From Alphaproteobacteria bacterium (GTDB lineage Bacteria > Pseudomonadota > Alphaproteobacteria > Micropepsales > Micropepsaceae), in contig JAPLPI010000037.1 in assembly GCA_026400305.1 (NCBI GenBank), forward strand, positions 1 to 16,892: a DNA stretch of 16,892 nucleotides. Reading direction: 5' to 3'. Below, piece by piece: positions 13,980 through 16,892 of this stretch (positions are counted from its first letter, which is position 1; each line of letters opens with the position of its first letter). The notes under the pieces were generated by a model. It was given only the letters and a program-made list of their open reading frames with translations. It did not search any database and was not told where the DNA came from. The position numbers were made by a program, and so were the translations under genes.

Positions 13980-13998
13980 GTTACGATGCCGGTAAGGA

Positions 13999-15768
13999 CT
14001 ATTCCTCGTCCTCATCGGCCGCAGCAGCACCCTTCTTCTTGGGGGTCTTCTTCTTGAGGGCCGCGCCCAGGATATCGCCAAGGCTGGCGCCCGAGTCCGA
14101 GGACCCAAACTGCGCCACGGCTTCCTTCTCTTCCGTGATTTCGCGGGCCTTGATGGACAGGCTAACCTTGCGGCTGGCCTTGTCGATGCTGGTCACCAGC
14201 GCGTCGACCTTGTCGCCCTTGCCGAAGCGTTCCGGACGCTGGTCGTTGCGATCGCGGGCCAGGTCGGCACGGCGGATGAAGGCGCGCACGCCTCCTTCGA
14301 TTTCCACTTCGATGCCGCCGTCATTCACTTCCGTGACCGAGCCGGTAACGACCGCCCCCTTGCGCAAGGCGCCGCCCGAGGCGCCGGCCTTTTCGATCGG
14401 GTCGTTCTCGAGCTGCTTGATGCCGAGCGAGACGCGCTCCTTCTCGATATCGATATCCAAGACCTTGGCCTTCAAGACCTGGCCCTTTTCATAGGTCTTG
14501 ATGGCTTCCTCGCCCGGGGTGGACCAGGACAGGTCCGACAGATGGACCATGCCGTCGATATCCGAATCCAGGCCGATGAACAGCCCGAACTCGGTGATCG
14601 ACTTGATCTCGCCCTCGATGGTGCTGCCCGCCGGATGGTTGGCGGTGAAGGAGTTCCAGGGATTTTCCTGGGTCTGCTTCAGGCCAAGGCTGATGCGGCG
14701 CTTGTTGGAATCCACTTCCAGCACGGCGACGTCCACATCCGTGCCGGGGGTGACCAGCTTGGAGGGAGCCATGTTCTTCTTGACCCAGGACATTTCCGAA
14801 ACATGGACCAGGCCTTCGACGCCCGGTTCCAGCTCCACAAAGGCGCCGTAATCGGTGACGTTGGTGACCTTGCCCTTGAACTGCACGCCCACCGGATACT
14901 TGACGGCGACGCCTTCCCAGGGATCGGTCTGCAGCTGCTTCATGCCCAGGCTGATGCGCTGGGTTTCGTGGTTGATCTTGATGATCTGCACGGTGACGGT
15001 CTGGCCCACCGACAGCACTTCGGTCGGGTGGGAGACGCGGCGCCAGGCGATGTCGGTAACGTGCAACAAGCCGTCCACGCCACCCAGGTCCACGAAGGCG
15101 CCATAGTCGGTGATGTTCTTGACCACGCCTTCGACGATCTGCTTTTCCTGCAGCGAAGCCACCAGCGAGGTGCGTTCCTCGGCGCGGCGCTCTTCCAGGA
15201 CGGCACGGCGCGACACCACGATATTGCCGCGGCGGCGGTCCATCTTCAGGATCTGGAACAGCTGCGGCTGGTTCATAAGCGGGCCGACATCGCGCATTGG
15301 GCGCACGTCAACCTGCGAGCCCGGCAGGAAGGCGACGGCGCCGTCGAGATCGACGGTGAAGCCGCCCTTGACGCGGCCGAAGATCACGCCGGTGACACGG
15401 GTGACATCGTTGAAGGCCTTTTCCAGCTTGACCCAGCTTTCTTCGCGGCGGGCCTTGTCACGGGACAGGACAGCTTCACCGAGCGCGTTCTCGACACGTT
15501 CCAGGTAAACTTCCACCGTGTCGCCCACCTTGATGTCGGCGGGGATGCCCGGCATGGCGAATTCTTTGAGGGAGATGCGGCCTTCGGTCTTCAGGCCGAC
15601 GTCCACCATGGCGAAGTCGTTTTCAATGGCGACGATTGTGCCCTTGATGACCTGGCCTTCCTTGGGAGACTGGGTTTCGAAGCTTTGCTCCAGCATCGCG
15701 GCGAAATCTTCGCGCGAAGGCGTGGACATGGATTCAACGGTACGGTCTTTGGTTGCGGCACGAGCCAT
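13999..15768 (-). CDS. rpsA: 30S ribosomal protein S1
   Basis: The mRNA-binding ribosomal protein S1. Six S1 (OB-fold) repeats lie at about residues 37-106, 123-189, 212-278, 296-365, 383-452 and 469-541. Repeats 3-5 show the classic ITDYGAFVDLGGVDGLLHVT and ISLGMKQL signatures; repeats 1, 2 and 6 are more divergent, as usual. The C-terminus is a Lys-rich then acidic tail (KKKTPKKKGAAAADEDEE). With ATG 15768 (AGGA upstream) the product is 589 aa. ATG 15729 (MSTPSREDFAAMLEQSF) gives 576 aa, closer to the usual alphaproteobacterial N-terminus but without a visible ribosome site, so the start is uncertain. It follows cmk by about 138 bases. No lesion is visible. Confidence 0.96.
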   Translation of the reverse strand: MARAATKDRTVESMSTPSREDFAAMLEQSFETQSPKEGQVIKGTIVAIENDFAMVDVGLKTEGRISLKEFAMPGIPADIKVGDTVEVYLERVENALGEAVLSRDKARREESWVKLEKAFNDVTRVTGVIFGRVKGGFTVDLDGAVAFLPGSQVDVRPMRDVGPLMNQPQLFQILKMDRRRGNIVVSRRAVLEERRAEERTSLVASLQEKQIVEGVVKNITDYGAFVDLGGVDGLLHVTDIAWRRVSHPTEVLSVGQTVTVQIIKINHETQRISLGMKQLQTDPWEGVAVKYPVGVQFKGKVTNVTDYGAFVELEPGVEGLVHVSEMSWVKKNMAPSKLVTPGTDVDVAVLEVDSNKRRISLGLKQTQENPWNSFTANHPAGSTIEGEIKSITEFGLFIGLDSDIDGMVHLSDLSWSTPGEEAIKTYEKGQVLKAKVLDIDIEKERVSLGIKQLENDPIEKAGASGGALRKGAVVTGSVTEVNDGGIEVEIEGGVRAFIRRADLARDRNDQRPERFGKGDKVDALVTSIDKASRKVSLSIKAREITEEKEAVAQFGSSDSGASLGDILGAALKKKTPKKKGAAAADEDEE

Positions 15769-15906
15769 TCGGGTAAGTTCCTGTACGTCATGCATGCCAA
15801 TCCGCCTTCGCGCATTGCGCTTCGGCGTGACGGACTTCCCGGGCGGGATGCCCAAGATGGGGGTTTGGAAAAGTAAGCGGGATGCCCTTTAGGCCGCCGG
15901 GCCTCC

Positions 15907-16892
<986 letters not shown>

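Noticed and set aside
14542..15876. Long open frame (about 440 codons) antisense to rpsA
   Set aside because: Its composition is His/Asp/Gly/Gln-rich without domain signatures and mirrors the codon pattern of rpsA; high-GC DNA commonly gives such antisense frames.

Overview
The window looks like chromosomal DNA of a high-GC alphaproteobacterium. The support is the block aroA-cmk-rpsA on the right and ihfB-pyrF-trpF on the left, both on the minus strand. Other hints are the six-domain S1 protein with its N-terminus, the Lys/Ala-rich histone-like protein and the many secreted enzymes. I cannot name the genus from sequence alone; a Micropepsaceae/Rhizomicrobium-like or caulobacter-like lineage is a guess.

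Housekeeping edges. Left: trpF (partial), pyrF and ihfB run leftward, with ihfB and pyrF overlapping by 4 bases (GTGA). Right: aroA (partial), cmk and rpsA run leftward, with aroA and cmk overlapping by 4 bases and a strong bidirectional terminator after rpsA. In many alphaproteobacteria rpsA is followed directly by ihfB. Here about 12.9 kb separates them, and that interval is the accessory part of the window.

Accessory interval. From left to right: a secreted SGNH/GDSL esterase and a DUF4337-type membrane protein (+); an NTF2/SnoaL-like protein and a small secreted protein (-), each with an inverted repeat near its start; a secreted PQQ-dependent dehydrogenase (+) ending in a clear terminator; a Tat-type secreted TIM-barrel sugar isomerase/epimerase-like protein (+); a leftward group of a 55-aa ORF, a Cys-rich protein, a DipZ-like CcdA/thioredoxin fusion and a TauE/SafE permease; two tandem EamA permeases (+); two tandem secreted cupins (-); and a very lysine-rich H1-like protein started with TTG (-).

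Three genes in 7.6-12.5 kb are damaged. The TauE/SafE gene and the DipZ gene each carry an internal out-of-frame deletion. The second EamA gene has lost its last helix and runs into a palindromic repeat. The interval therefore looks like a decaying or recently rearranged accessory block, unless the lesions are assembly errors.

Functionally, the PQQ dehydrogenase, the TIM-barrel protein, the two cupins and the esterase all carry export signals. Together they suggest periplasmic oxidation and processing of a sugar or sugar-like substrate. That is inference from context: no substrate can be read from the sequence and no PQQ biosynthesis gene is present. I found no tRNA, rRNA, CRISPR array, transposase or integrase. 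No gene-free stretch exceeds 300 bases.
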